From the NCBI RefSeq assembly GCF_003339845.1, contig NZ_PPTR01000015.1:1-64000 (forward strand): a stretch of DNA of 64,000 nucleotides. Reading direction: 5' to 3'. The notes below the pieces were generated by a model. That model did no database searches. It saw only the letters and a list, made by a program, of their open reading frames with translations, and was not told the origin of the DNA. Every line of letters starts with the position of its first letter. Position 1 is the first letter of the stretch. Positions 35,330 to 42,865 of the stretch are shown here, one piece after another. The position numbers and the translations under genes are program-made. Source of the stretch: Gordonibacter sp. 28C (GTDB lineage Bacteria; Actinomycetota; Coriobacteriia; Coriobacteriales; Eggerthellaceae).

Positions 35330-36058
35330 ATGGAAGACACCTCGACCGCACCGCAGCTCGATTTGGACGCGTTCACGCTCGCCTCTCAGGACAGCGTGCA
35401 CGTTGCCATGCCGCCCGAGCCCGCCGCCTCGGAAACCGACGTCGACGCTCAGCTGTTCGCGTACGTGGCCGCTGCCGAAAAAGGCTCGGGCATCAAGTCG
35501 ATCGCCGATTTGGACGACGCTTGGGTGCAGAGCTCGTTCGACGGCATCGGCACCATCGAAGAGCTGCGCGCGGGCATCAAGCGCGACCTCGAGCGCCAGG
35601 AAAGGCGCATCTGGGACAACCTGAAGTTCCAGAAATGCTCCGACGCGCTCGTGGCGCGCCTTCAGGGCGATCTGCCCGACGACGTCGTCGCCGCCAACAT
35701 CGAGGCGTCGCAGGCGCAGTACGAGGCGCGTCTGCGCCTGATGGGTTCGACGAAGGAGCGCTATCTGCGCGAAGAGCACCTCACCGAATCCCAGTTCGAC
35801 GAGAAGCTGCGCGACGACGTGCTGTTCCAACTCAAGCTCAACGTGGTGCTGGACAAGATGATCGCGGCCGAGGGCATCAAGGTCGAGAAGTCCGAGTTGA
35901 CCGAGTACCTGTCGACGGACGACCCCGACGCGTTCCTGGCCGAGATCGAGGCCAACGGCCGCGTCGAGGACGCGTGCCAGGCAGCCGCCCGCGTCAAGGT
36001 CATGCGCCGCGTTGTGGAGACGGCCGTCGTGGAGACCGAGGAGGACCCCGCTGTCTGA
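35330..36058 (+). CDS. Trigger-factor C-domain-like protein
   Basis: A 242-residue acidic, helical protein resembling the C-terminal chaperone domain of trigger factor (…IEELRAGIKRDLERQERRIWDNLKFQKCSDAL…, PDDVVAANIEASQAQYEARL, EKLRDDVLFQLKLNVVLDKMIAAEGIKV). It lacks the ribosome-docking N-domain and the FKBP domain of full Tig (~430 residues). AAGGAG precedes ATG 35330. A specialised chaperone is plausible; it lies between the LuxR gene and molybdoenzyme cluster A, but separate terminators make a shared transcript unlikely. Confidence 0.7.
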   Translation: MEDTSTAPQLDLDAFTLASQDSVHVAMPPEPAASETDVDAQLFAYVAAAEKGSGIKSIADLDDAWVQSSFDGIGTIEELRAGIKRDLERQERRIWDNLKFQKCSDALVARLQGDLPDDVVAANIEASQAQYEARLRLMGSTKERYLREEHLTESQFDEKLRDDVLFQLKLNVVLDKMIAAEGIKVEKSELTEYLSTDDPDAFLAEIEANGRVEDACQAAARVKVMRRVVETAVVETEEDPAV

Positions 36059-36110
36059 TCCGTCTTCAACGCTCATGAGCGCTGCGGTCCGACGACGACG
36101 CGACCGTTTC

Positions 36111-36137
36111 GGAGGGACCCGCTACGCGGGTCCCTCC
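36111..36137 (+). terminator. Terminator after the trigger-factor-like gene
   Basis: A 12-bp perfect stem GGAGGGACCCGC/GCGGGTCCCTCC with TAC loop, 53 bp beyond the stop codon, followed by CCTGTTT. Confidence 0.75.
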
Positions 36138-36214
36138 GCCTGTTTGGGCCCGGAAGCGCCGCATCGTCCCTTCTGCATGAACGATTTGCGTTTTGCCTGA
36201 TAAAAGCCTCGACA

Positions 36215-36265
36215 CTAGCGAACTAGTGAGTATGACTGCCAGTACTAGATCGCCCTTTTTCATAC
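36215..36265 (+). promoter_or_regulatory. CTAG-rich control region of molybdoenzyme cluster A
   Basis: Contains CTAGCGAACTAG (36215-36226), AACTAGTGAG and GTACTAGAT (36242-36250), followed by TTTTCATAC (36257-36265). The composite GTACTAGAT-N6-TTTTCATAC recurs with one extra spacer base at 44286-44310. It sits ~120 bp ahead of the first gene of the cluster. It is likely bound by a LuxR-type regulator, given the short dyads. No good sigma-54 promoter is visible here, unlike cluster B. Confidence 0.5.
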
Positions 36266-36384
36266 CCGCGAAGGTACTTTCGTCGAATCGGCGCATGGTA
36301 GCTTATGCGCTGTGAATGCACCCCAATGTATTTGCAATCGATCTGTTAACCCAGTTTCACAAAATGGAAGAGGAGGATCACGAT

Positions 36385-36621
36385 ATGTGCTTCAGACCAC
36401 CTTCGTTCGACGAGATGATGAAGAAGTGCCCGAACTGCGGCGCCTTCAACCCGCCCGAGAACGATAAATGCAAGAAGTGCGGCACCGAGCTTCCCGCTGC
36501 GGATGCCGCCGGCACGGGCGCCAACGCGCCCGCCCCTGGTGCCCCCAAGGCTCCCGGCGCCGCCCCGGCCGCTCCCGGTGCCCCCAAGGCCCCTGGCGCG
36601 CCGAAGCCGCCGACGGCGTAA
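36385..36621 (+). CDS. Zinc-ribbon protein with Pro/Ala/Gly-rich tail (cluster A)
   Basis: A 78-residue protein. The N-terminus MCFRPP is shared with the cluster B paralogue at 61082 (MCYRP). A zinc ribbon follows (CPNCGAFNPPENDKCKKCG, residues ~15-33), then a low-complexity tail of repeated APGAPKAPG units ending PGAPKPPTA. GAGGAGG precedes ATG 36385. Its constant placement beside the molybdoenzyme genes suggests an accessory role such as cofactor insertion, assembly or scaffolding; none is established. Confidence 0.8.
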   Translation: MCFRPPSFDEMMKKCPNCGAFNPPENDKCKKCGTELPAADAAGTGANAPAPGAPKAPGAAPAAPGAPKAPGAPKPPTA

Positions 36622-36705
36622 GCGCCGCGCGGACCCGATCCTTCCGGCGCAGCGGCCTCAGAGAGAACCGCGCGGACGCCGGGGCAAGGATCATGCAGGT
36701 CTTTA

Positions 36706-36813
36706 AGAAACCCCGATACTTCGTCTGGAAGAGGAGACCGGGCGGACACGGGGATGCGGGATGCGCGGTTTGAGGAGGCTGCGCATCCCGAGCAAGCGTG
36801 CTTCGGGGTTTCT
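36706..36813 (+). promoter_or_regulatory. Nested hairpins in the leader of the cluster A catalytic gene
   Basis: Outer stem AGAAACCCCGA/TCGGGGTTTCT (36706-36716 with 36803-36813) encloses an inner stem GGGATGCGC/GCGCATCCC (36758-36766 with 36781-36789). A small ATAAGA/TCTTAT hairpin follows just before the ribosome site. The structure may set expression of the catalytic subunit relative to the zinc-ribbon gene upstream. Confidence 0.5.
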
Positions 36814-36866
36814 GAAGAATAAGAGTTCATCTTATCGGTATCTCTTTTATGAAAGGGGGGCTTTTC

Positions 36867-39233
36867 ATGATCAACGAATACAACCATGATCTGTACAAAA
36901 CAGACTGGCGTTGGTACGAGGATGGTTATGAAGTGACCCGCACCTCGGTCTGGACCGGACCTGGGTGTCACAACGGCTGCGGCGTGCTCACGTACGTCAA
37001 AGACGGCAAGCTCGAGAAGATCGAGGGCGACCCCAACTTCGGGTACAACCAGGGACGTCTGTGCCTGCGCTGCCTGAACATGGTCGAGAACATCTACAAC
37101 AACGACCGCCTCAAGTGGCCTCTCCTCCGCGACGGCGAAAAGGGCGAGAACAAGTGGAAGCGCATCACGTGGGAAGAGGCCTTCGACTGGCTCGAGGACA
37201 CCTACAAGAAGATCTGCAAGACCATTCATGACGACTACAACGGCATCGGGCCCGAGGGCATCGTCGCCCTGTCCGGCACCGGCCGTAACGCCATGTGGCA
37301 CGGCGCCATGTGCCTCCGCGCGGTCTTCGGCAGCCCGAACATGTCGTTCGGCTTCCTCTCTGCCGACTCCTGCTACCAGCCCCGCATGACCGCCAACCTC
37401 ATGAAGGACGGCGACTGCTGGATCCTGGACGCCTCCCAGCTGCACCCCGACCGTTACGACAACCCGGAGTGGAAGTGCCCCGAAGTCGTTATCGTGTGGG
37501 GCAACGAGCCTCTCGCCTCCAACGGCGACGGTTTCGTCGGCCACTGGCTGGTCGACCTCATGCGCATGGGCACGAAGCTCATCGTGATCGACCCCGCCCT
37601 CACGTGGCTCGCCTCTAAGGCCGAGGTCTGGATTCAGGTTCGTCCCGGCACCGACTGCGCGCTCGCCATGGGCATGCTGCGCGTCATCGTCGACGAGGAT
37701 CTGTACGATCACGACTTCGTCGAGAACTGGTGCTACGGCTTCGACGAGCTCGTCGAGCGCCTGCAGGAGTACCCGACCGACAAGGTCGCGGAAATCTGCT
37801 GGATCCCCGAGCAGCAGATCTACGACGCCGCTCGCCTGTTCGCGGCCGCCAAGCCCGGCGCCATCCAGTGGGGTCTCGCTATCGACATGCAGATCTCCGC
37901 TATGGAGGCTTCGTTCGCCATCTCCGACATCACGGCCCTCTGCGGCAACCTCGACGTCCCCGGTGGCAACGTGCTCGTCCGCTACGCGTACAACAGCTCC
38001 AAGAAGTACGGCTGCGGCCTCGAGTTCATCTCCCCCGAGATGCTCGACCGCCGTATCGGCACCGAGCAGTCGCCCATCCACAAGGCCGGCTACACGCCGT
38101 TCATTCCGCCCGACCTGCTGCTCGAGGCCATGGAGACGGGCGTGCCCTATCCGGTCCAGATGCTCTGGGTCCACGGCACGAACCCCATCGCCAACATGGC
38201 CGGCGACGCTCCCCGCGTGTACCGCGCGTGGAAGAACGTCCCCTACACGGTCGTCGTCGACTACTACCTGACCCCGACCGCGGTCGCCTTCGCCGACCTG
38301 GTGCTTCCGGTGGCCATGTCCGTCGAGCGCGACTCCTTCCGCTCCTGGTGGCAGCCGCTGCGTACGCTGACCGCGTCCGCCGGCCGTTACTACGAGTGCA
38401 TGATGGACGAAGAGCTGGTGTTCTACCTGGGCAAGCGCTTCAACCCGGACTTCTTCAACCAGTTCGAGACCGTGCGCGACTTCCTTACGTGGATGATCCA
38501 GGACGAGGGCAACGGCGTTCCCTACACGTTCGAGGACCTCACCCACAAGGTGTACGACTACTGGGATTGGAACGAGACGTACCACAAGTACGAGAAGGGC
38601 CTGCTCCGCGAAGACGGTCAGCCCGGCTTCGTCACCGCGACCGGCATGTACGAGATTTCCTCGCCGCTGTTCGACGTGTGGGGCTTCGATCCTCTGCCGC
38701 ACCACATGGAGCCGTTCGAGAGCCCGGTCCGCACGCCTGAGCTGTACAAGGAGTATCCGTACATCTACACGTCCGGTCACCGCCACATCGGCCTGTTCCA
38801 CTCCGAGCATCGCCAGTTGCCCACCATGCGCGAAGTGCACCCCACGGCTATCGCCGACATCTCGCCCGAGATCGCCAAAGAGCAGGGGATCAAGGAAGGC
38901 GACTGGGTTTGGTTCGAGAACAAGCGCGGCAAGTGCAAGCAGCAGGCGCACATCGCTCCGGGCCTTATGCCGAACCTCGTCCGTGCCCGCCACGGCTGGT
39001 GGTTCCCCGAGCAGGAGGCCGCCGAGCCCAGCCTGTACGGCGTGTTCGACAGCAATGGCAACAACCTGACCACGATGGGCGTGTACGGCCCGACGCACTA
39101 CGGCGCCCCGTACAAGAGCACGCTCTGCAAGTGCTACAAGGTGACGCCTGAAAATGATTGCTCGCCCAGCGAGATTGTGACTAAGGGAGGTGGCTTCGGT
39201 GGCTATGACTACACCCGGTTCGAAGGCGACTAA
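36867..39233 (+). CDS. Molybdopterin-dependent oxidoreductase, catalytic subunit (cluster A)
   Basis: A 788-residue DMSO-reductase-superfamily protein with no Tat signal, hence cytoplasmic. An N-terminal 4Fe-4S region has Cys34, 38, 66 and 69 (GCHNGCG ... RLCLRC). The molybdopterin-binding core includes SGTGRNA, WGNEPLASNGDG, QVRPGTDCALAMGM and WVHGTNPIANMAGD. Cys169 in SADSCYQPR is the best candidate molybdenum ligand. The C-terminal molydopterin-dinucleotide domain contains TSGHRHIGLFHSE. It resembles the acetylene hydratase/pyrogallol hydroxytransferase/gut catechol dehydroxylase branch. The start at 36867 follows AAAGGGGGG. The 4Fe-4S subunit gene overlaps its 3' end; substrate unknown. 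Confidence 0.9.
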   Translation: MINEYNHDLYKTDWRWYEDGYEVTRTSVWTGPGCHNGCGVLTYVKDGKLEKIEGDPNFGYNQGRLCLRCLNMVENIYNNDRLKWPLLRDGEKGENKWKRITWEEAFDWLEDTYKKICKTIHDDYNGIGPEGIVALSGTGRNAMWHGAMCLRAVFGSPNMSFGFLSADSCYQPRMTANLMKDGDCWILDASQLHPDRYDNPEWKCPEVVIVWGNEPLASNGDGFVGHWLVDLMRMGTKLIVIDPALTWLASKAEVWIQVRPGTDCALAMGMLRVIVDEDLYDHDFVENWCYGFDELVERLQEYPTDKVAEICWIPEQQIYDAARLFAAAKPGAIQWGLAIDMQISAMEASFAISDITALCGNLDVPGGNVLVRYAYNSSKKYGCGLEFISPEMLDRRIGTEQSPIHKAGYTPFIPPDLLLEAMETGVPYPVQMLWVHGTNPIANMAGDAPRVYRAWKNVPYTVVVDYYLTPTAVAFADLVLPVAMSVERDSFRSWWQPLRTLTASAGRYYECMMDEELVFYLGKRFNPDFFNQFETVRDFLTWMIQDEGNGVPYTFEDLTHKVYDYWDWNETYHKYEKGLLREDGQPGFVTATGMYEISSPLFDVWGFDPLPHHMEPFESPVRTPELYKEYPYIYTSGHRHIGLFHSEHRQLPTMREVHPTAIADISPEIAKEQGIKEGDWVWFENKRGKCKQQAHIAPGLMPNLVRARHGWWFPEQEAAEPSLYGVFDSNGNNLTTMGVYGPTHYGAPYKSTLCKCYKVTPENDCSPSEIVTKGGGFGGYDYTRFEGD

Positions 39234-39555
39234 CGGTCTGCTGATCGACTACGAATTCTGCACCAACTGCCATACGTGCGAAGTTGCTTGCAAGAAGGTA
39301 CATGATCTTCCGATCGGCCAGTACGGCATCAAGACGCTCGAGTACGGCCCCGTGAAGAACGTCAACGGCAATTGGGAGTGGACCTACCTGCCCCTGCCCA
39401 CGGATCTGTGCGATCTCTGCGCCGACCGCGTGGCCGAGGGCCGACTTCCGAGCTGCGTGCATCACTGCCAGTCCGGCATCATGTACTACGGCACGCTCGA
39501 GGAGCTGTCCGCTAAGTTGGCTGAGAAGCCCAATCAGGTGCTTTTCGCAAAGTAA
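39199..39555 (+). CDS. 4Fe-4S electron-transfer subunit (cluster A)
   Basis: A 118-residue ferredoxin-like partner of the catalytic subunit. One cluster motif is CTNCHTCEVAC (Cys21, 24, 27, 31). A second Cys set lies in CDLCADRVAEGRLPSCVHHC, so two 4Fe-4S clusters are likely. GTG 39199 is chosen because AAGGGAGG lies 8 nt upstream, exactly as at the cluster B paralogue; GTG 39190 and ATG 39205 are in frame but badly spaced. It overlaps the catalytic gene by 35 bp. Confidence 0.88.
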   Translation: MAMTTPGSKATNGLLIDYEFCTNCHTCEVACKKVHDLPIGQYGIKTLEYGPVKNVNGNWEWTYLPLPTDLCDLCADRVAEGRLPSCVHHCQSGIMYYGTLEELSAKLAEKPNQVLFAK

Positions 39556-39579
39556 TGTTGGAACGAAGGAGGTAGAGCT

Positions 39580-39816
39580 ATGGCTCGTCAGGAGAAAGGC
39601 GGATTCCGTCCGCCTCCACTGGGGAAGATTCTGTGGAAGTGCACCGAGTGCGGTACTTTCAACGCGGCCGATGCCACGTCGTGCAAGAAGTGCGGCGCTG
39701 AGAAGGAGAAGGTTGCCGACAAGTCCATCGAGAGCGCGACGTTCAAGCCGATCGATGACTCCGAGCGCCTGAACCAGGACAAGAAGGCCGTCGAGAAGAT
39801 TCTCGGCGAAGAGTAG
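39580..39816 (+). CDS. Small zinc-ribbon protein (cluster A, second)
   Basis: A 78-residue protein. An N-terminal GGFRPPPLGKILWK is followed by a zinc ribbon, CTECGTFNAADATSCKKCG, and a charged helical tail instead of the Pro-rich one. AAGGAGG precedes the ATG. It sits 24 bp after the 4Fe-4S subunit, so it is almost certainly in the same transcript. Role unknown. Confidence 0.8.
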   Translation: MARQEKGGFRPPPLGKILWKCTECGTFNAADATSCKKCGAEKEKVADKSIESATFKPIDDSERLNQDKKAVEKILGEE

Positions 39817-39828
39817 CAGTTCCAACGG

Positions 39829-39872
39829 CGAGGGGATCTCTTTCTCGAGATTGGGGTCCCCTCCGTCTTTAC
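39829..39872 (+). terminator. Terminator after the cluster A enzyme genes
   Basis: An outer GAGGGG/CCCCTC pair encloses an inner ATCTC/GAGAT stem, followed by CGTCTTT. It separates the enzyme genes from the MFS gene at 40089. Confidence 0.6.
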
Positions 39873-40088
39873 ATGGCCGCCTGGCAGGGTTGAAACGTTT
39901 TCACGGGGAAATGCTGAAAGAGCAAAAGAAGACGATGCCTCGATCCGAGTCTACAAATCCAGGGCTAGCGCACGAAGCGGGAACGCCTTCTTTTGCGCGG
40001 GATCCGCACTGCCCGACGGCCGCCTATCAGATTCTCCGACTTGAAAGAACAGCTCATAAGGGTCGGGGAACGTCCCAAGGAGCGGATT

Positions 40089-41498
40089 ATGAGTGCAGCT
40101 GCTAAGTCGCCCGGGAAGTTCACCATTTCCCAGGCGATCGACTCCCTCGGAGTCAGCAAGTTTACCATCTCCATTTTCTTCCTCGTTGGCATAGCGATGA
40201 TGTTCGACGGTTACGACTACATGATCATCTCCTACACCAACACGCAGATCATGCAGGAGTTCTTCGGTCCTGCGGGCAACGACGCCCTCAAGGGCGCCCT
40301 GTCGTCCTGGTCGACCATCGGCATCGTGGTGGGCTCGTTCGCAGCCGGCCCGCTGTCCGACAAGTTCGGCCGCCGCAAGATCCTCACCATCGGCACGTTC
40401 ATGTACGGCCTGCTCACCATCCCGTGCATCTTCGCACCGAGCTACGAGATCTTCGCGGTTTTCCGCGTGCTCGCCGGCCTGTTCCTGGGTGTGTGCACGC
40501 CTATCGTCACCACGCTGTTCACGGAGTTCACCCCCACGAAGCAGCGTTCGTTCTTCATCACGTTCGGCATGGCGTGGATGATCGTGGGCTGGGTTGTGGC
40601 CGCCCTGGTGGGCACCGTCATGGTCCAGGTCGCCACGTGGCACTGGTGCTACGCCATCGGCGCTTTGCCGGTGATCTACGCGTTCATCTTCGGCAAGTTC
40701 ACGCCGGAATCGGCTCACTGGTGCGCCGTGCACGGCAAGCTCGACGGTGCGGTGAAAACCCTCGAGCGCATTGAGAAGCGCGCGGGCAAGGAGATCCCCT
40801 ACGAGCTCAAGCCCGAGAACCTTCTCGTTCCGCCGGTGTCCGCCAAGTCGAGCCCGGCCGAGGTGTGGAAGGGCAAGTACCTGAAGACCACCATCGCTCT
40901 GGTTATCATCTACTTCGCCGGCAACTTCAGCATCTACGGTGTGAACGCCTGGCTGCCGGCCCTGATGCTCGAGGCCACGGGCGGCGCCGTCACCGCGTCG
41001 TACATGCTGGCCATGGCGCAGAACGCCGCGTCCGTCGTGGCCAACTGCACCACCGGTTTCGTGTCGGAGGCCATGGGCCGCAAGCGCAACCTCATCTTCG
41101 GCTACGGCCTGTCGGTGGTTGCCTGCCTCATCGTGTCCCAGGTGGTCAAGCTTCCCGCCGAGACGAGCTTCTGGCCGTACCTCATCGCGTTCGTGTTCAT
41201 GGGCTTCGCTCTGAACTACGCCATCACCGCTGCTCAGCCGATGATGTCCGAGTCGTACCCCACCGAGTTCCGCAACTCCGGCGTTGCGACGATCGTTGCT
41301 CTGGGCAAGTCCGCCGGTATCTTGTCGCCCATCATCCTGGGCGGTTTGAAGGCTGCCGGTTGGGCGTTCTCTCCGCTCATCATGCTGTTGGCCGCTCCCA
41401 TGGCGTTCGGCTTCTTGGCTGGCTTCCTGCTTCCCAAGGGCGCTAAGGGCATGAACATCGACGATATCGCCGATGAGGCTGCCGACGCGAAGGCGTAA
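40089..41498 (+). CDS. MFS transporter, aromatic acid:H+ symporter (AAHS) type
   Basis: A 469-residue 12-helix carrier. The first helix region GIAMMFDGYDYMIISYT matches the DGYD signature of the AAHS family (BenK, PcaK), and the loop 2-3 motif GPLSDKFGRRKILTIG is the general MFS motif. After helix 6 is a polar loop (KLDGAVKTLERIEKRAGKE). AAGGAG precedes ATG 40089. Its position next to the enzyme of cluster A suggests that it imports the enzyme's substrate, perhaps an aromatic acid. This is inference. Confidence 0.88.
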   Translation: MSAAAKSPGKFTISQAIDSLGVSKFTISIFFLVGIAMMFDGYDYMIISYTNTQIMQEFFGPAGNDALKGALSSWSTIGIVVGSFAAGPLSDKFGRRKILTIGTFMYGLLTIPCIFAPSYEIFAVFRVLAGLFLGVCTPIVTTLFTEFTPTKQRSFFITFGMAWMIVGWVVAALVGTVMVQVATWHWCYAIGALPVIYAFIFGKFTPESAHWCAVHGKLDGAVKTLERIEKRAGKEIPYELKPENLLVPPVSAKSSPAEVWKGKYLKTTIALVIIYFAGNFSIYGVNAWLPALMLEATGGAVTASYMLAMAQNAASVVANCTTGFVSEAMGRKRNLIFGYGLSVVACLIVSQVVKLPAETSFWPYLIAFVFMGFALNYAITAAQPMMSESYPTEFRNSGVATIVALGKSAGILSPIILGGLKAAGWAFSPLIMLLAAPMAFGFLAGFLLPKGAKGMNIDDIADEAADAKA

Positions 41499-41591
41499 GG
41501 TTTAAGGTTTCGACGCGCGTCCTGCCGATCATGCGGGAGCGCAAGGATTGACGTTCGACCGACGGGGTTCCCAAGTTGTTCGGGGGCCTCG

Positions 41592-41644
41592 TCGGTCGGG
41601 TTTGCCAGGGCGGATCGACGATCCGCCCTGGCAAACCCGACCGA
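41592..41644. terminator. 26-bp perfect inverted repeat after the MFS gene
   Basis: Arms 41592-41617 and 41619-41644 are exact complements around one base (physically a 3-5-nt loop). It lies 94 bp past the MFS stop and ahead of the gene at 41723. The length exceeds a normal terminator, so it may also be a repeat insertion. Confidence 0.75.
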
Positions 41645-41722
41645 TCCGCACGTCGGGGCGCCGTTCGCGGCGACGCGGCGTGCCCGGTGCCGGATGGCCG
41701 AATCGATACAAGGGGGTTCGCG

Positions 41723-41974
41723 ATGAGCGCTATCATCTGTCCGTTCTGCGGCAAGGAATCGGCCGCCGAGGATCACTGCACGAAGTGCCGCACGCGCTTT
41801 ACCAAGGAGATTCGCGCCGCCGCTTTCACGGTTGACAACGACCCGCGCAGCGATCGCATAGGGCCGGTGTCGACGAAAACCGCGAAGATCTTTTGCTGGG
41901 TGGTTTTGGGGCTTCTCCTGGTCGCCTTCGTGCTGGCCACCGAGCTCACCGGCAACGGCGTCACGGGGCACTGA
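41723..41974 (+). CDS. Small zinc-ribbon membrane protein
   Basis: An 83-residue protein. The N-terminal zinc ribbon is CPFCGKESAAEDHCTKC (residues ~6-22), then a polar stretch and one C-terminal helix (TAKIFCWVVLGLLLVAFVLA). AGGGGG precedes the ATG. It follows cluster A and converges on the 42.4-kb module. It may belong functionally with the other zinc-ribbon proteins of the cluster. Confidence 0.75.
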   Translation: MSAIICPFCGKESAAEDHCTKCRTRFTKEIRAAAFTVDNDPRSDRIGPVSTKTAKIFCWVVLGLLLVAFVLATELTGNGVTGH

Positions 41975-41990
41975 GCCTTTCAACCTGTCC

Positions 41991-42109
41991 GGAGCCGGAG
42001 GGTGCTCGCCTCGGCGCAGCTCGGGCAGTCCTGGGCTCGCACGAAGGCCCCGCTGGGGCCTTCGGCTCGTGCGGAACTCGCTGCGCCGAGGCGAGCACCC
42101 TCCGGCTCC
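41991..42109. repeat. Long palindromic element, family B copy 2
   Basis: Outer arms 41991-42020 and 42080-42109 are perfect 30-bp complements (starting GGAGCCGGAGGG). The core (CTCGGGCAGTCCTGG, CTCGCACGAA, hairpin GAAGGCCCC/GGGGCCTTC, CGGCTCGTGCGGAA) matches copy 1 at 21373-21495, while the arms do not. Confidence 0.85.
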
Positions 42110-42229
42110 TGCAAAAACGACAGAGACGCGGTTCGTTCTTGCCACATGAAGCGGGTTTGCCGTGGAGGGGGGCGACCGATCGCAGTAGGTGAGAGGGGTC
42201 GGTGTTGGACGTTTTCGGCGTTCGGCGAT

Positions 42230-42368
42230 CCCGTAGGGGCGGGCTGCTGTCCGGTGCCGAAATGTTCGAAGCGGATAAACGACGAGGCGAACGCATCGTG
42301 CGCTCGCCTCGTCGTTTCGTTCGGTCGTAGCCAGTCGTGCCGGGCGGGCAGCAGCCCGCCCCTACGGG
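42230..42368. repeat. Long palindromic element, family C copy 3
   Basis: 20-bp perfect arms CCCGTAGGGGCGGGC... (42230-42249 and 42349-42368), extended by imperfect pairing. The centre contains a GACGAGGCGA/TCGCCTCGTC hairpin (near 42281-42314). It lies between convergent genes and can serve as their shared terminator. With family B copy 2 it explains the 415-bp gap 41975-42389. Confidence 0.75.
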
Positions 42369-42389
42369 AGCCATCACGATGCGAAGCGT

Positions 42390-42731
42390 TTACCCCTCGC
42401 GCTTCGCCTGCTCGTAGGCTTTGAGATCCTCTTTCGTGATGCCCACGCTGGCTTGGATGCCCCTGATCTCGTTGCCCGAGCGGGTGAAGTCGACGCTCGA
42501 GGTGCCTCCCAAGATGGCCAGGCCGATGCCGGCCATCATCATGGCGGCGCCGACGGCCATGTTGCCCACTTCCAAAACGCCGCTCGTCTCCAGTGCCAGC
42601 TTGACCGTCACCAGCACCACGATGGCGGCGAGGGCGGCGGCGCATTTTATGATGTCCTTGCGACGGTTCGCTTTGAGGCGCTCGATGTCTTCGTACGCCT
42701 TCGCCTTGCGTTGGCTCATGCTTCTGCCCAT
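42390..42731 (-). CDS. Small two-helix membrane protein paired with the MFS gene
   Basis: A 113-residue protein. A charged N-terminus (KAYEDIERLKANRRKDIIK) is followed by two hydrophobic helices (about 30-49 and 57-78) and a short polar tail. It is clearly related in plan and sequence to the 96-residue protein at 47850-48140, which also lies directly downstream of a transporter-like gene. AAAGGA precedes ATG 42731. It may be a small regulatory or stabilising subunit of the carrier; family unknown. Confidence 0.75.
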   Translation of the reverse strand: MGRSMSQRKAKAYEDIERLKANRRKDIIKCAAALAAIVVLVTVKLALETSGVLEVGNMAVGAAMMMAGIGLAILGGTSSVDFTRSGNEIRGIQASVGITKEDLKAYEQAKREG

Positions 42732-42865
42732 AACGTGTTCCTTTCCCCTGAATAGGATCGCGTGATCCCCGTCGGCACGGCCTCTTGCGTTCGAGGGGCC
42801 GTGCCGACGGGGATCGGTGGGCTTGGGGAGGTGCCAAGCCCACCGATCCCGCGAGGGCGACTTGC

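Noticed and set aside
36059-36384. Sigma-54 promoter ahead of cluster A
   Set aside because: The closest match, TGGTAGCTTATGC near 36296, has only 8 bp between GG and GC instead of 10, and lacks the CACG extension.
36692-36775. 26-codon ORF (starting MQVFKKPRYF) in the cluster A leader
   Set aside because: A weak AAGG precedes it, but the sequence coincides with the nested hairpin arms and has no other support. A leader peptide cannot be excluded.
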